Shown here: one piece after another, positions 46,025 to 54,193 of the stretch
Numbering within the stretch: position 1 is the first letter of the stretch
Layout of the letters: every line of letters begins with the position of its first letter
Origin: an uncultured beta proteobacterium
GTDB taxonomy: Bacteria > Pseudomonadota > Gammaproteobacteria > Burkholderiales > Burkholderiaceae_B
NCBI GenBank assembly: GCA_903894155.1
Contig: CAITPF010000019.1
Span: forward strand, 1 to 62,221
Direction: 5' to 3'
Length of the DNA: 62,221 nt
The notes under the pieces: model-generated
What the model was told of the DNA's origin: nothing
The model's input: the letters and a program-made list of their open reading frames with translations, nothing else
The model's database searches: none
Made by a program: the position numbers and the translations under genes

Positions 46025-47704
46025 TCAAGCGTTTCGTTGCGGTAGGGGACGGGCCGGGATGCCTGCGACGAGGGTGCCCGCCCCGACATCCCGGGTCACG
46101 ACGGCGTTGGCGGCCACGATGCAATTCGCGCCAAGACGAACGCCCTTGAGGACACAGGCACCGCGCCCGATCCAGGCGTTGTCGCCTACTTCGATGGGCG
46201 CGCAGGTGTGCCCACTGCGACGCACGCTCACCGGATCGGGATTGTGATTGGCATCGCGCAGGCTGGTGTATTCACCGATCATGACGCCGCGGCCGATCGT
46301 CACACGATCGAACGCCACGATATGAACGCCGCTGGAAAACACCACGTCGTCTCCGATCTCAATGCGGCCCTCGCCCTGAGTCTCGAGATAGACGCCCGGG
46401 TAGAACATCGCATTGCGACCAAAGTGAATGTTGCCGGTGCCATGAACTGATACCGGCCCGAGGATCACGTTTGAAGCGTGAACCTCGCCACCGATGGCTT
46501 CCTGAAGGCGGGCCAGGCTCCAGACGCGCAGCCAGCGATCAATCACGACGCGGCGCCAGACACCGGCGAACGGCACAAGAAGACGCACCAGCGCAGGCTT
46601 GAGCCTGCCGGTTTGCGCGTCGGGTGAAAAGGATGCGTCGGCCGGAGCATCGGGTGAGGCACCGGTCGACACAGCCGCGTCGCTCTTGTAATCCACCAGG
46701 GCGATTTCGTCGCTCGCGCGGTTTGCCCGACGCCATTCAAGCTGGCCGAACAGCGCGGGCACCTTTTGAAGATAGGCATGCACCGCATACTCCCAGCACA
46801 GCACGGGATCCTCAGGCGCTTTCCAGCGACAGCGCAGCACCGTCCGATAGAGCACGGCCCCGACCGCCGCACACAGGAGCGCCGTCAGCCAAAGCGAGCA
46901 AAACAGCGTCAGGAGAAACACAAACGGCAGTGCAATGAGCAAAATGCCATGCACGAAATCACGCCGCGCCTCGCGCTGCCACATCGGATCATTTCGGCGC
47001 TTCATGCGATCCGCGACCTCGGCATAGGCAATGCCCGATCGGTAGGCGCGCAGCCAGTACGCTCGAAGCGTGTTGACGGCCAGGTCATGGCGGGTCATCG
47101 GTGCGTCGATATGTTCGATCTGCCAGCCGGCAGCGCGCAGGCGCGCGCACATTTCGGGCTCTTCGCCTGCCTTGAGGGTCGGATCAAAGCCATCGACGCT
47201 GGCCAGGGCGGTGCGGCGCACGAGCACGTCCCCACCGAAGTACTGCGTGCGCCCCACCGGGTAGACCCAATCAAGGTCCAGGACGCGCGTATAGATCGAC
47301 TGCCCCGGATCGGATTCGCGCCGGTGACCCCAGGCAGCGCACAACACAGGATCCTCCAGCGTCTGCAGTGCGCGCGCAACGAAATCCGGATCAAGTTGGG
47401 TGTCGCCATCAAGGAACAGGATGAATTCGCCTCGCGCACGCGTCCAGCCAAGGTTGCGTGCCTTGGCGGCGCAGGGAGACGCATCGCTGAGCACGAACGC
47501 GCGCGCGCCCAGCGACTCGGCACGCCCGACGCTCGCATCCGTCGAGCGCGAGTCGACATAAACAACCTCGTAGGGCCGGCCATCCCAGTTGGCCTGGCGC
47601 ACGGATTCCAGACAGCGAACCAAGCGCTCTCCCTCGTTGCGCCCGATCACGACGACCGAAACGAGCGGAGCAGAAGAATTCCCGGGATGTATGGCGTCGC
47701 TCAT
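46025..47704 (-). CDS. Fusion of GT2 glycosyltransferase and hexapeptide acyltransferase
   Basis: A 559-residue two-domain protein. Residues about 1-240 are a GT2 domain: VVVIGRNEGERLVRCLESV, VYVDSRSTDASVG, FLDGDTQLDPDFV and GGDVLVRR. Two hydrophobic helices follow at about 253-292. After a linker rich in Asp/Ala, residues about 405-559 are a left-handed beta-helix acyltransferase resembling WcaF/NodL types, with IEIGDDVVFSSGVHIVAF and a candidate catalytic His in DANHNPDP. It probably transfers a sugar and an acetyl group to the same polymer. It starts at a 4-bp overlap with the upstream glycosyltransferase gene. Confidence 0.86.
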   Translation of the reverse strand: MSDAIHPGNSSAPLVSVVVIGRNEGERLVRCLESVRQANWDGRPYEVVYVDSRSTDASVGRAESLGARAFVLSDASPCAAKARNLGWTRARGEFILFLDGDTQLDPDFVARALQTLEDPVLCAAWGHRRESDPGQSIYTRVLDLDWVYPVGRTQYFGGDVLVRRTALASVDGFDPTLKAGEEPEMCARLRAAGWQIEHIDAPMTRHDLAVNTLRAYWLRAYRSGIAYAEVADRMKRRNDPMWQREARRDFVHGILLIALPFVFLLTLFCSLWLTALLCAAVGAVLYRTVLRCRWKAPEDPVLCWEYAVHAYLQKVPALFGQLEWRRANRASDEIALVDYKSDAAVSTGASPDAPADASFSPDAQTGRLKPALVRLLVPFAGVWRRVVIDRWLRVWSLARLQEAIGGEVHASNVILGPVSVHGTGNIHFGRNAMFYPGVYLETQGEGRIEIGDDVVFSSGVHIVAFDRVTIGRGVMIGEYTSLRDANHNPDPVSVRRSGHTCAPIEVGDNAWIGRGACVLKGVRLGANCIVAANAVVTRDVGAGTLVAGIPARPLPQRNA

Positions 47705-48738
47705 TCAAATTTGCTCGCAAGAGACTTCAGGCGATCCAGGTCTTCGATCAATAGCGGGGGGGCCTCAAGCGAGAAGAGTTCGCATAACCGCCGGATCGTC
47801 AGCCGCCAGTCGTGGTGGAGCAGCATATGGCGAATGTTGGAGCGTCGCTGCCCGGCGAACCCGTCGCTCTCCCTGAGCATTTCAAGCAACTCCTGCACCG
47901 CGATCACCGGGTCATCGGAGATTTCGACTGTCGCGCCGTGCCAGAAGAGCATCTCTTCGGCCATCCGGGATTGCGGGCGCTTGCCCGCAACGATGCAGCC
48001 CGACAGCAGTGACTCGAGCCAGCGCGTGGTCACCATGGTCGACCTTGGCCGATCGCCCTGCGGCTCGACGAACAGGTGAAAGGCCAGCGAGATGCTGGTG
48101 CGTCGAAGCACCTTGAACAGCATGCCGCGCTCGGCGTGCACGATAGGCCCCTGCAAGTTGCCCAAGGGCGAATGGAGATAAAGGTAAGGCGAATCCGGAC
48201 TATGAAAATCCTGTTGCAGCTGCCGGTGGTAGCTTGGCGGCGTGCGGCCGAAGGAGATCAGGTCGATCGGGCGCGCGACTTCCTGTCGGGGCACCCAGGT
48301 CAGGCAATCCGCGCCCTGGTAGCACGGGTGAACGGTTGTCGAGAACTTCTCGCGCACGAAGGCAACGTCCTCGTGGGCCGTGACGGTGACGGCATCGTAC
48401 TCGGCGGTGTCGCGCGTAAAGCCCACCTGATGATAGGAATCCGTCACCCAGCCGAAAATGCGCTTGAACTTCTTGCGGCAATCCTTGATGGAGCGAATCG
48501 CGGCCAGGTCCGAAGGCATGCGCGCCACAACGATCAGGACATCCCCGCCTTCGGTCTCGACAGGCTCGAACCTTGCGCCTTCGCCCAGCAGCAGACGCCG
48601 CACGGACGATTCCGGCGGCGGCGCGGGCAACAGCAACTCCGCCTTGAAATAATGCGCGAGCAACGAGGCGAGTTCATCGATTGGCGCCCAGGCAACCCAG
48701 GGATCCGCCAGACCGGGCGACAAAACAGATACCTTCAA
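47701..48738 (-). CDS. Probable GT-B glycosyltransferase of the polysaccharide operon
   Basis: A 345-residue protein with no signal peptide. VSVLSPGLADPWVAWAPIDELASLLA at the start, DLISFGRTPPSYHRQLQQDF near 175, and RWLESLLSGCIVAGKRP near 260 resemble the donor-binding half of GT1/GT4-like enzymes, but the match is weak and the family cannot be named. It is the first gene of the six-gene minus-strand operon (48738 to 41443) and overlaps the GT2-acyltransferase start by 4 bp. A role in polysaccharide assembly is inferred from context. Confidence 0.68.
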   Translation of the reverse strand: MKVSVLSPGLADPWVAWAPIDELASLLAHYFKAELLLPAPPPESSVRRLLLGEGARFEPVETEGGDVLIVVARMPSDLAAIRSIKDCRKKFKRIFGWVTDSYHQVGFTRDTAEYDAVTVTAHEDVAFVREKFSTTVHPCYQGADCLTWVPRQEVARPIDLISFGRTPPSYHRQLQQDFHSPDSPYLYLHSPLGNLQGPIVHAERGMLFKVLRRTSISLAFHLFVEPQGDRPRSTMVTTRWLESLLSGCIVAGKRPQSRMAEEMLFWHGATVEISDDPVIAVQELLEMLRESDGFAGQRRSNIRHMLLHHDWRLTIRRLCELFSLEAPPLLIEDLDRLKSLASKFE

Positions 48739-49097
48739 TGCAGCCTCCCTCGCAACAGGCTTTCGAGCGGAGACTCGACGTGACGCGCGCCCTGAACCTA
48801 TCGCACATCCGTGGACTCGCCAGACTCGTCGCCGCTCGTTCGCGGCACAAGAGCCAATTGATCAGATTATAGATGGAAGTAACGATTCGAGGCCTTGTGC
48901 GCGTCGGCGCGCGGCGATAACGTTCGCCCATCTGACAATGATGGCAACGTGTGCAGGCCGACGCCAGCGATGGCACCCCGGCTGGACGCGGGGCTTGGCG
49001 CGGCCAACCCTATAATCATGCGTTTAGCCCTGTGATGGATCGGCCGATTCGGGCTGATGTGTCCCCGTCGTGTAGAAGAACCTTTGGTCAAACGTCC
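48739..49097. other. Divergent intergenic region of 359 bp
   Basis: No convincing gene is present. Both strands show a perfect TATAAT: minus-strand 48871-48866, facing the polysaccharide operon, and plus-strand 49011-49016, facing the Bug-bcsZ-SGNH genes. Neither has a good -35 element, as expected for promoters needing an activator. The leader upstream of 49098 is about 75 nt. Confidence 0.5.
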
Positions 49098-50075
49098 ATG
49101 AAAATCCTCTCGATCAAGTCGCTTGTCGCGGCACTTACCGCGGCCGCCGCCCTCGCAATGTGCGGCGCTGCCAGCGCGCAAGCCAGCTGGCCAACCCGTC
49201 CGATCAGATTTATCGTACCGTTCACGGCCGGCGGTGCCAACGACCTGATGGCCCGTGCCGCAGCGGAGGGCGCATCCAAGGAACTCGGGCAGCCCATCAT
49301 CGTCGAAAACAAACCCGGCGGCAGCACCAGCGTCGGCGCCGATCTGGTCGCGCGCAGCCCGGCGGACGGCTATACGTTCCTCATCAGCGCCGCAGGCGTG
49401 ATCTCCAACAGCATGATCAAGAAGTCGATGCCCTACAAAGACAGCGACCTCGTTCCGGTCGTCATGATCGGGCTTGCGCCCTCGGTCATCATCGTGGCGG
49501 GCGATGCCCCATACCAGAATCTCAAGGAATTCATCGCCGCATCGCAAAAGGGCGACGGGTTTCACTGGGCGACGGCCGGCACGGGCAGCACCCCGCACTT
49601 CGTGGCTGGCGTGCTGCAGACGGCCTATGGCGCAAAGCTCGACATTGTTCCCTACAAGAGCGGTGCCGAGTCGCTCAATGCGCTGCTTGGGCATCAGGTC
49701 GAGGCGACGTCCGAGGCCAGCATCGTCGTGTTGCCCTTCATCAAGAGCGGAAGGCTGCGCGCGCTCGCCGATACCTGGACGAGTCGCATCTCGGCGTATC
49801 CGGATCTTGCGACCGCCGCGCAACAGGGATATCCGGATCTGCATATTGCCCATTGGGCCGGACTGCATGCCCCGCGTGGCACGCCGGAGGCGATTCTCGA
49901 CAAACTCGCCGCGGCGGTCGACGCCGCGATGAAGTCGCCCGCAATCTCGGAGCGACTCAAAAGCGTCGGCATTGAACCCATCGGCGGCACCCGCGCGTCG
50001 TTCAACCAATTCGTGGATGAAGAGCGCGCGCAACTCGGCGCGGTCGTCAAAGCCACGGGCATGACAGACGAGTAA
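49098..50075 (+). CDS. Bug-family solute-binding protein upstream of bcsZ
   Basis: A 325-residue periplasmic binding protein with signal peptide (SLVAALTAAAALAMCGAASAQ). WPTRPIRFIVPFTAGGANDLMAR and YKSGAESLNALLGHQVEATSEASIV carry the Bug-family motifs, the latter with variant residues. The ATG at 49098 places the signal peptide correctly. The bcsZ start is only 3 bp after its stop, so the two are almost certainly co-transcribed, suggesting a ligand linked to the polysaccharide or its breakdown products. No transporter genes are adjacent. Confidence 0.9.
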   Translation: MKILSIKSLVAALTAAAALAMCGAASAQASWPTRPIRFIVPFTAGGANDLMARAAAEGASKELGQPIIVENKPGGSTSVGADLVARSPADGYTFLISAAGVISNSMIKKSMPYKDSDLVPVVMIGLAPSVIIVAGDAPYQNLKEFIAASQKGDGFHWATAGTGSTPHFVAGVLQTAYGAKLDIVPYKSGAESLNALLGHQVEATSEASIVVLPFIKSGRLRALADTWTSRISAYPDLATAAQQGYPDLHIAHWAGLHAPRGTPEAILDKLAAAVDAAMKSPAISERLKSVGIEPIGGTRASFNQFVDEERAQLGAVVKATGMTDE

Positions 50076-50078
50076 TGC

Positions 50079-51275
50079 ATGCACCACGTCAATAACGCGG
50101 GCCGCTGGCTTGCCGGGTTCGTGCTGGGTATTTTCCTCGCGCTCGCCGGGGGCCGGGCGATTGCGGAGACCTGTGTCCCGGTCGACTGGCCCATCTGGAG
50201 CGATTTCAAAACGCATTTTTTGAAGCCCGACGGCCGGGTAGTCGATGCCAGCACCCCACAGCTGCACAGTTCGTCCGAAGGCCAGTCGTACGCCATGTTC
50301 TTCGCGCTGGTCGCCAACGACCCGGCCACTTTCGATAAGTTATGGCGCTGGAGCGTAAACAACCTGGCCGAAGGCGATGCGGGCGCCGTGTTGCCCGCCT
50401 GGATCTGGGGCCGCGCCGATGACGGCGCCTGGCGCGTCCTGGATCGCAATTCAGCATCGGATGCCGACCTGTGGTTCGTGTATTCGCTGCTTGAGGCCGG
50501 ACGGCTGTGGAGCCGGCCTGACTACATTCGTGACGCCACGCGCTTACTCGCACTCGTCGAGCAGAAGGAAATCGCCTTTCTGCCCGGGCTTGGCCCCATG
50601 CTGTTGCCCGGGCCGGTCGGCTTCGAGCAGCCAAACAGGATTTGGCAGTTGAACCCGAGCTACCTGCCGGTACCGGTCCTGAGACGGTTGGCGAGCGCGT
50701 CGCCCGCGGCGCCCTGGGCGGGGATTGCGGCCAACACCGCCCGGCTCATCACGTCTGTGACGCCCAAGGGGTTCATTGCGGATTGGGTGGGCTATCAGGC
50801 GACGTCGGACACCGACGGCAGATTCATCATCGACCCGGTCAAGGGAGACCGTGGCAGCTACGACGCCATTCGTGTCTACCTCTGGGCGGGCTTGACGCCC
50901 AACGCCGATCCGATTGCCACGCGAATCCGCAACGCGCTCAAGGGCATGAGCGCGGCGATCGCAACGTTCGGGTTTCCGCCCGAATCCGTCGTGACGCTCA
51001 CAGGGGCCATGGCGGGCACCGGTCCGTTTGGTTTTTCGGCAGCGGTGGTTCCGTACCTCAGGGCCACCGGGCAAACCGCGCTGGCAGAGAGCCAGTTACA
51101 ACGGGCGCGGCGCCTGCAGGTCGACAGTGTGTCGGCACCGGCCGTAGCGCTTCGCCAGCCCCCCTATTTCGACCATGTGCTGAGCCTTTTCGGCGTCGGT
51201 TGGGCCGATGGACATTACGCGTTTAACCCGAACGGGACGCTGCTTGCACCATGGCGACACCCATGTGCGATGTAA
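50079..51275 (+). CDS. bcsZ: BcsZ-like GH8 endo-1,4-beta-glucanase
   Basis: A periplasmic cellulase of 398 residues, closely resembling E. coli BcsZ. A signal peptide (about 10-28) precedes the GH8 (alpha/alpha)6 barrel. The acid Glu67 lies in SSEGQSYAM, the substrate-contacting NSASDADLW is near 124, PAWIWG near 106, PSYLPVPVL near 190, and the base Asp lies in GSYDAIRVYLW near 265. It would hydrolyse beta-1,4-glucan during secretion. Remarkably, no bcsA or bcsB gene is in the window. It is preceded 3 bp upstream by a Bug gene and followed by an SGNH hydrolase. Confidence 0.92.
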   Translation: MHHVNNAGRWLAGFVLGIFLALAGGRAIAETCVPVDWPIWSDFKTHFLKPDGRVVDASTPQLHSSSEGQSYAMFFALVANDPATFDKLWRWSVNNLAEGDAGAVLPAWIWGRADDGAWRVLDRNSASDADLWFVYSLLEAGRLWSRPDYIRDATRLLALVEQKEIAFLPGLGPMLLPGPVGFEQPNRIWQLNPSYLPVPVLRRLASASPAAPWAGIAANTARLITSVTPKGFIADWVGYQATSDTDGRFIIDPVKGDRGSYDAIRVYLWAGLTPNADPIATRIRNALKGMSAAIATFGFPPESVVTLTGAMAGTGPFGFSAAVVPYLRATGQTALAESQLQRARRLQVDSVSAPAVALRQPPYFDHVLSLFGVGWADGHYAFNPNGTLLAPWRHPCAM

Positions 51276-51358
51276 AGAAGAAATAGTAGCTTTATCCTTT
51301 ACAATCGTTCGACCAGGCCGCATGATCGTGGCCTTGCTTTTCACGCCCGGAGTTGCGT

Positions 51359-52021
51359 ATGGCTACTGCCCTTCTTGCTGGTTTGACTGTCCTCATGATT
51401 GGCGACAGCCATCTCACGACGCCCAATTACCTGATGGGCTCACTGCATGAAAATCTCGTCAGGCAAGGTGCCGTCGTGCATTCGCTGGGGATATGCGGTG
51501 CCAACGCGGCCGACTGGATTGTGGCCACCAAAGGGACCTGCGGCGGGGCTGAGCGCAAGGACAACGGAAAAGTCAATGTCCTCGGGCCGGGCGCATCGAC
51601 GGTTCCGATCAAGACACTGATCGGCCAGGACAAGCCCAACCTCGTGGTCGTCATCATGGGCGACACGATGGCAGGCTACAAGAACCCCGATCTGCCAAAA
51701 TCCTGGATCTGGCAGCAAGTCACGGGCTTGACCAAGGAAATCGGGAGCACCAAGACAGCCTGCGTCTGGGTCGGCCCGGCCTTCGCCCCGGAAGGGGGCG
51801 CCTATGGCAAGTCCTTCTCCCGTGTGCAGCAAATGTCCAGCATGCTGGCAGCGAACGTGGCGCCCTGCGCCTTCATTGATTCGCTGAAGTTCACGACACC
51901 CACGACCGCGTGGCCCACGACCGATGGCCAGCATTTCATGACGAGCGGTTACAAGCAGTGGGGAGACGCGATCTTTAAGACGCTGGTCGAACTGCCAGCT
52001 GTCAAAGGACTCAAGCCCTGA
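51359..52021 (+). CDS. SGNH/GDSL-like hydrolase
   Basis: A 220-residue protein with block I MIGDSHL (catalytic Ser in G-D-S), a block II-like GICGANA, VVVIMGDTMAG where a typical esterase has G-x-N-D, and block V-like TTDGQHFMTSGY with the D-x-x-H pair. These resemble SGNH esterases. Only a short hydrophobic N-terminus precedes GDSH, so export is uncertain. The ATG at 51359 is preceded by GGAG at 51349-51352; TTG at 51353 is less likely. It is 83 bp after bcsZ and could deacetylate or process the polymer. Confidence 0.75.
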   Translation: MATALLAGLTVLMIGDSHLTTPNYLMGSLHENLVRQGAVVHSLGICGANAADWIVATKGTCGGAERKDNGKVNVLGPGASTVPIKTLIGQDKPNLVVVIMGDTMAGYKNPDLPKSWIWQQVTGLTKEIGSTKTACVWVGPAFAPEGGAYGKSFSRVQQMSSMLAANVAPCAFIDSLKFTTPTTAWPTTDGQHFMTSGYKQWGDAIFKTLVELPAVKGLKP

Positions 52022-52234
52022 TCACCAGCGCCTGAACAACCTGCCCAGGAACTGTACATAGACGCGCCCGCACCGGTTGCAGGCGTATTTGCGACTGCCC
52101 AAGAGCAGGAATTTCATTTTGCGCGAGCGCTGCGTGCGCTCCATGGGATCGCCGCGCGGGTCGCCGCAATGCGGGCAGCGCGGTGCCTGGGATGCTTTGC
52201 GCGCAGGGCTGGATTTACGATTTTCGGACGACAT
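52022..52234 (-). CDS. Small zinc-ribbon-like protein
   Basis: A 70-residue basic protein. CPHCGDPRGD and CNRCGRVYV form two C-x2-C knuckles about 32 residues apart, as in zinc ribbons. The C-terminus is FLGRLFRRW. It may bind nucleic acid or act as a regulator, but no named family was recognised. The start at 52234 (MSSENRKSS) follows a possible GTG at 52246. Its stop codon directly abuts the SGNH stop (convergent, no gap). Confidence 0.6.
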   Translation of the reverse strand: MSSENRKSSPARKASQAPRCPHCGDPRGDPMERTQRSRKMKFLLLGSRKYACNRCGRVYVQFLGRLFRRW

Positions 52235-52400
52235 TAAGGCGAGCACCTATCCAGCAATTTCGTTTCATCATAGTGACAGGTCATGCTAAATGAAGCAATT
52301 ATGTGCGACTTCTCAATCCCACATGGTTAGCAGGGGTTACATTTCTCTTGAAATTGTGGTGAATTAGGTAGTCTATGACTGGTCTTGCCAGAGGAATCAC

Positions 52401-53684
52401 ATGCAAAGGTTCACCTTAATCACCACGGTCGCGGCAGTGACGCTCACTTTTGGTGCCGGCCCCGAAATCGCCGCGCTCCCTTTGGGTGCGGTCGCACATG
52501 CGCAACAAGCCGGCCAGCAGAGCGCGAACCTGACCATGCCCCAGCTACAGGCGCTGGTCGCCCCCATTGCCCTTTACCCTGATTCGCTGCTTTCACAGGT
52601 GCTGATGGCGGCCACCTATCCCCTGGAGGTTGCGGAGGCCGCGAGTTGGCAGAAAAGCAACGCCAGCCTCAAGGGTGACGCCCTGCAGGATGCGCTCAGG
52701 AACCAATCCTGGGATAACAGCGTCAAGTCGCTCGTGTCCTTCCCGGATGCACTGAACGCGCTGGGCAGCAAGCTTGACTGGACGCAGCGGCTGGGTGACG
52801 CATACCTGGCGCAGCCGAAGGATCTCTTCCAGGCAGTGCAGGATCTGCGCGCAAAGGCCAAGCAGGCCGGAAACCTGAAATCCGGCTCGCAGATCACCGT
52901 CACGCAGGCGCCGCAGCAGGAAATCGTCATCGCCCCCACGAATCCCCAGGTGGTGTATGTCCCCACCTACAATCCGCAATTCGTTTACGGCGCCTGGCCC
53001 TACCCGGCCTACCCGCCCGCGCCGCCCTACTACTCGGGCGCGTCGATGGCGGCCGTCGGGCTATTGTCGTTCGGCGCAGGCATGGCCGTGGGTGCCGCCC
53101 TCTGGTCCACGCCGCACTGGGGTTCCGGATCCATCACGGTCAACAACGCCAACTTCAACAACTTCAACCACAGCTTCAACTCGGCCAACAATATGTCGCC
53201 CGAGCGATCCGGCGGTGAAAGCAACTGGAACTACAACGCCGCGCATCGCGACGGCGTCCCTTACTCGAACTCTGCGCTGAACAACCGCTACGGCAACCCG
53301 GCCGAACGTAGCCAGATCGAACGCAACAACGCCGAGCGCTACCAGGGCGCTCGCAACGACTGGAACCAGAAAGCCTCACCCCAGGAAAAGCAGCAGGCCC
53401 AGGACGCGCGTCAGCGCGCCTCGAGCGACTGGAACGACTCGAAGGACAATCGCAGCTCCAGTCAGGACCGCTCCACGAATGCGGACCGCTCCACGAGTGC
53501 GGACCGCTCCTCCAGCGCGCAGCGATCCTCGGCCCCGGATCGCTCTGGCAGCGCCGGGCGATCCGATTCAGAGCGCTCGGGATCCGAGCAACGCTCAGCC
53601 GGGGAACGCTCAGGCGGGGAACGTTCAGGCGGCGAACGCTCAGGCGGATTTGGTGGCGGTCATTTCGGCGGCTTTCGTCGTTAA
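52401..53684 (+). CDS. DUF3300 domain protein with low-complexity tail
   Basis: A 427-residue, probably exported protein. A hydrophobic N-terminal segment (about 3-36) precedes the DUF3300 core (about 45-230), including LVAPIALYPDSLLSQVLMAATYPLEV and VYVPTYNPQFVYGAWPYP, with a membrane-like helix near 210-230. The C-terminal third is repetitive, rich in Ser/Arg/Asp/Gln and ending with repeats of SGGER and SGGFGGGHFGGF. The function of DUF3300 is unknown. A Rap1a-like gene starts 10 bp after it, and an OmpA-like gene follows. Confidence 0.84.
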   Translation: MQRFTLITTVAAVTLTFGAGPEIAALPLGAVAHAQQAGQQSANLTMPQLQALVAPIALYPDSLLSQVLMAATYPLEVAEAASWQKSNASLKGDALQDALRNQSWDNSVKSLVSFPDALNALGSKLDWTQRLGDAYLAQPKDLFQAVQDLRAKAKQAGNLKSGSQITVTQAPQQEIVIAPTNPQVVYVPTYNPQFVYGAWPYPAYPPAPPYYSGASMAAVGLLSFGAGMAVGAALWSTPHWGSGSITVNNANFNNFNHSFNSANNMSPERSGGESNWNYNAAHRDGVPYSNSALNNRYGNPAERSQIERNNAERYQGARNDWNQKASPQEKQQAQDARQRASSDWNDSKDNRSSSQDRSTNADRSTSADRSSSAQRSSAPDRSGSAGRSDSERSGSEQRSAGERSGGERSGGERSGGFGGGHFGGFRR

Positions 53685-53694
53685 GGAAACTAGC

Positions 53695-54069
53695 ATGGCA
53701 AAACTTCTCATCGCACTGATCGGGAGCCTGTTGGCGATCGCTTCGGCGCAGGCGCAGCAGACGTCAACCAGCATCCCGAAGCCGGATGTCAGCACGGAGG
53801 CGATGGTTGCACTCTGCAAAAACAAGGCAGACCAACTTGGGCAGACCTTCTGCTTTGGCTTCGGCGAGGGCGTCTATCAGGCTGCCCTGCTCGGCAACGC
53901 ACAGCAGAAACCGATCATCTGCATTCCCGCAGACGGGCCCGGCACGACACGCGACCAGGTGCTTGCCGAATTCCTGGCCTGGGTCGACGCGCGGCCGCAG
54001 TTGAACAAAGATCCCGCCGCCGCGACCGTGATGAAGTTCCTGCCGGTTCGCTTTCCCTGCAAAGGTTGA
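53695..54069 (+). CDS. Rap1a/Tai-like immunity family protein
   Basis: A 124-residue secreted protein with a signal peptide (LLIALIGSLLAIASAQAQ). The mature part has a Cys near 41, FCFGFGEGVYQ, CIPADGPGTTRDQVLAEFLAWVDARP and a C-terminal FLPVRFPCKG, the Cys pattern of Rap1a/Tai proteins that neutralise T6SS peptidoglycan amidases. No effector is visible nearby, so an orphan or repurposed role is possible. The ATG at 53695 is preceded by AAGGA. It probably forms an operon with the DUF3300 gene. Confidence 0.75.
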   Translation: MAKLLIALIGSLLAIASAQAQQTSTSIPKPDVSTEAMVALCKNKADQLGQTFCFGFGEGVYQAALLGNAQQKPIICIPADGPGTTRDQVLAEFLAWVDARPQLNKDPAAATVMKFLPVRFPCKG

Positions 54070-54193
54070 AAGCGATCGCGAGTGCGCGGATTTTTGATTT
54101 GTTTCTTTTCCCGTCGCCGCTTTATGGTAAAAATCATTAAGAATGCGCGCGAGCGCCGTATCAGTTTTTCAATTCCAGCTAAAAAGGGTCATC

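Noticed and set aside
46766-48079. A 437-codon plus-strand frame across the polysaccharide operon
   Set aside because: Antisense to two overlapping glycosyltransferase genes and lacks motifs.
51208-51450. A small plus-strand frame between bcsZ and the SGNH gene with a start near 51322
   Set aside because: It overlaps the SGNH start in another frame, has no family features and its ribosome-binding site is better explained by the SGNH ATG at 51359.
53479-53694. N-terminal extension of the Rap1a-like protein
   Set aside because: The extension overlaps the repetitive DUF3300 tail in another frame; the ATG at 53695 has a ribosome-binding site and signal peptide.
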